Positions 62,309-64,000 of a stretch of 64,000 nucleotides of DNA are shown here, piece after piece. The notes below the pieces were generated by a model. That model was not told the DNA's origin and did not search any database. It saw only the letters and a program-made list of their open reading frames with translations. The position numbers and the translations under genes were made by a program. Location: positions 20,304,939-20,368,938 of the forward strand of contig NC_053413.1 of NCBI RefSeq assembly GCF_016859285.1. Reading direction: 5' to 3'. Each line of letters opens with the position of its first letter. Positions within the stretch are counted from its first letter, which is position 1. Source of the stretch: Xiphias gladius (taxonomy: Eukaryota > Chordata > Actinopteri > Istiophoriformes > Xiphiidae).

Positions 62309-64000
62309 CATGTGCAGCTATGCAAATCCGCACGTCCATGCAGCTTCATGTGTGAATGTTGTGGTTGTGGAGCGATGGTGTAATGGAATAAAATGAGCAA
62401 CACTTTATATCTGAGTGACATGTGTTGAAGCTTCTTTGTTTTTAACGCAATCAGGAAACTGCTGGGTCCTTCACCATGTTGGCAATCCTACTATAATGTT
62501 CCTGCTCAGCTTAAGCAGTAGATCAGATGTGAGATCTGTGTTCACATTGTCTCTTGATCGCCGCATCTCTCTTTTGTGCTTTGTCTACGATCAGCTCAGC
62601 AGCGTGGACCTCACACAGGCTCACGACAGAGACACCGCATTCTTGCCTGCGCCGAGGCCCGTGTCAAATGTTGTCTTTCAAATCAGGGATTAACAGGAAC
62701 ACATGTACACCAGTTGTGTATATAATGTGTGGGTCTGCGTGAGCCAAGGGAACTGCCGGGCCCTAATTTGTTTTTGCAGACTCTGAGGTCGACCGTGCTA
62801 AGATTTATACTCATCTGGCATTTTTCGCCCTCGCCCCATTGCGTTGCACAAGCCTGACTGATATGCTGTTGGACAGGAAATATAGAGAAAGGACTCACAG
62901 CTTGTTCTGCTCTCTGCATTTGATACAATGATGAGAGATTCGCAATATATCATGGTTCTATCTTGTAGAAATACTCAGGAGACACGGAAACTCTCCATCA
63001 AGGTCCAATGTTTGGATTTAACCCAGTATCAACGAGTTTTTGCTGATCAAACTGGTAAAGCAAAAATCCCTTACAAAGCGAAAGAGAAAACAGATAATCT
63101 AGCAGCCGCATCACATAGGTAGGCACATACACCACAAGTTAGAGAAGTGGGTCTGACTTGTGGGGGATGAGGTTCCTCACTGGTTTTACACACAGAGATA
63201 AACAGCATATTTTGCTGAAAATAGATCCCCTTCATCTCTACTTGACCTAGAATTTGTGCAACCACATTGAAGGTTTTCCATCCAACCCTGCTGTTACCTA
63301 CTAACTGAACAACCGAGGAGAAATCTGAAGACATTTAGAGGCTAGAAGCTCATCTGTGAAGCCTGTAACCCAAAGTAGCCCCCCAAAAACTGAAGGGTCC
63401 ATTCACCAAAAACTGGATATGATGTCCTCCTATATCCTGAAATATCCTCATCAGAGGAAAAAATCGAGTTATAATGGAAATGTATGGCAGGGTGTGCCGT
63501 GTTATGAGACTCCCACAAATTATGGGCTGGTGGGGAATTGTTCTAATCCTGCAAACCAATACTGCGGAAACAGAGCTGCCATTTTGGAGAAGGGGAAGGA
63601 GCCACTTATTTCCTGAGTCCAGGCCGAGATCTAGTGGATCATGGGGAAGCTGTGTGGGCCGTTGTGGTGTTTTTGGGGGAGGTGAGGGACCCCACGAATT
63701 TGAGGGTTTGGATGTTTTGCATCTGCAAGTGTATGAAAATACCTGTCAGTGAGATTATAAAACAGATGGAAACAGTGTTGAGGTTATAATTAGGGTCAGT
63801 TCTTATCCAAATATGGCTTGGATTCATTTCTTCTTGTGATACTCCCTCTCTCAGCAGGAAAATGTGGGAAACAGCGATCAAAGATAGCATCTGATTTCAT
63901 CTGTTTGCTTGCTTGCGTCCTTGGTGTCATTCTTTACTAATACCTCACTGTACTTGCGCAGCTAAAGCTTTCATTAGATGTTCAGACACAGCAACGTCCT

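Larger units (their letters stand above)
51305..64000. other. Gene-poor region beyond klf2
   Basis: Apart from the repeats listed separately, no coding exon, RNA gene or recognisable domain could be supported on either strand. The longest open frame (61,405-61,887, minus, 160 codons) has no motif I know and no gene-like context. The stretch may hold distal klf2 regulatory DNA. That is inference from position only. Confidence 0.5.

Overview
The window is vertebrate nuclear DNA. Genes are split by GT-AG introns, many of them short, and the repeats are of kinds I associate with ray-finned fish: hAT-like and foldback non-autonomous elements and long GT/AC tracts. I read it as a teleost chromosome, probably a percomorph. 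The species cannot be told from the sequence. There is no bacterial, phage or CRISPR content.

Layout. (1) Positions 1-21,413, minus strand: the 5' half of an axonemal dynein heavy chain of the DNAH8 type. I could chain 51 coding exons in consistent phase, giving about 2,379 codons. They run from the start codon through the tail, the linker, AAA1 and into AAA2. The motor's other half lies beyond the left edge. (2) 22,877-25,730, plus strand: a complete nine-exon calreticulin of 420 residues with signal peptide, P-domain repeats and KDEL. It starts head to head with the dynein gene. Its promoter holds a perfect ER stress response element. (3) 28,148-43,877, plus strand: a complete EPS15L1 of 24 coding exons and 876 residues, with three EH domains, a coiled coil, DPF repeats and a ubiquitin-interacting motif. 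(4) 47,422-49,035, minus strand: a complete three-exon KLF2 of 386 residues with three C2H2 fingers. (5) 49,036-64,000: about 15 kb beyond KLF2 with no recognisable gene. It holds mobile-element relics, microsatellites and one possible orphan promoter.

The order and relative orientation KLF2 / EPS15L1 / CALR3 match what I know of human 19p13.11, so the calreticulin is best named calr3. The dynein gene beside it is not part of the human neighbourhood. The genes do not form one pathway: sperm or ciliary motility, ER folding of glycoproteins, clathrin-mediated endocytosis, and an endothelial and blood transcription factor. The one plausible functional link is the divergent dnah8/calr3 pair, because both mammalian counterparts are testis-enriched.

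I looked for an undescribed system and did not find convincing evidence of one. The observations most worth a second look are the ERSE in the calr3 promoter, a (TG)n-T tract immediately before a coiled-coil exon of eps15l1, a perfect 38-bp intronic palindrome, a foldback transposon, and a protein-like open frame inside a dynein intron. Exon borders were assigned by eye from splice signals, phase and family similarity, without alignment or transcript data.
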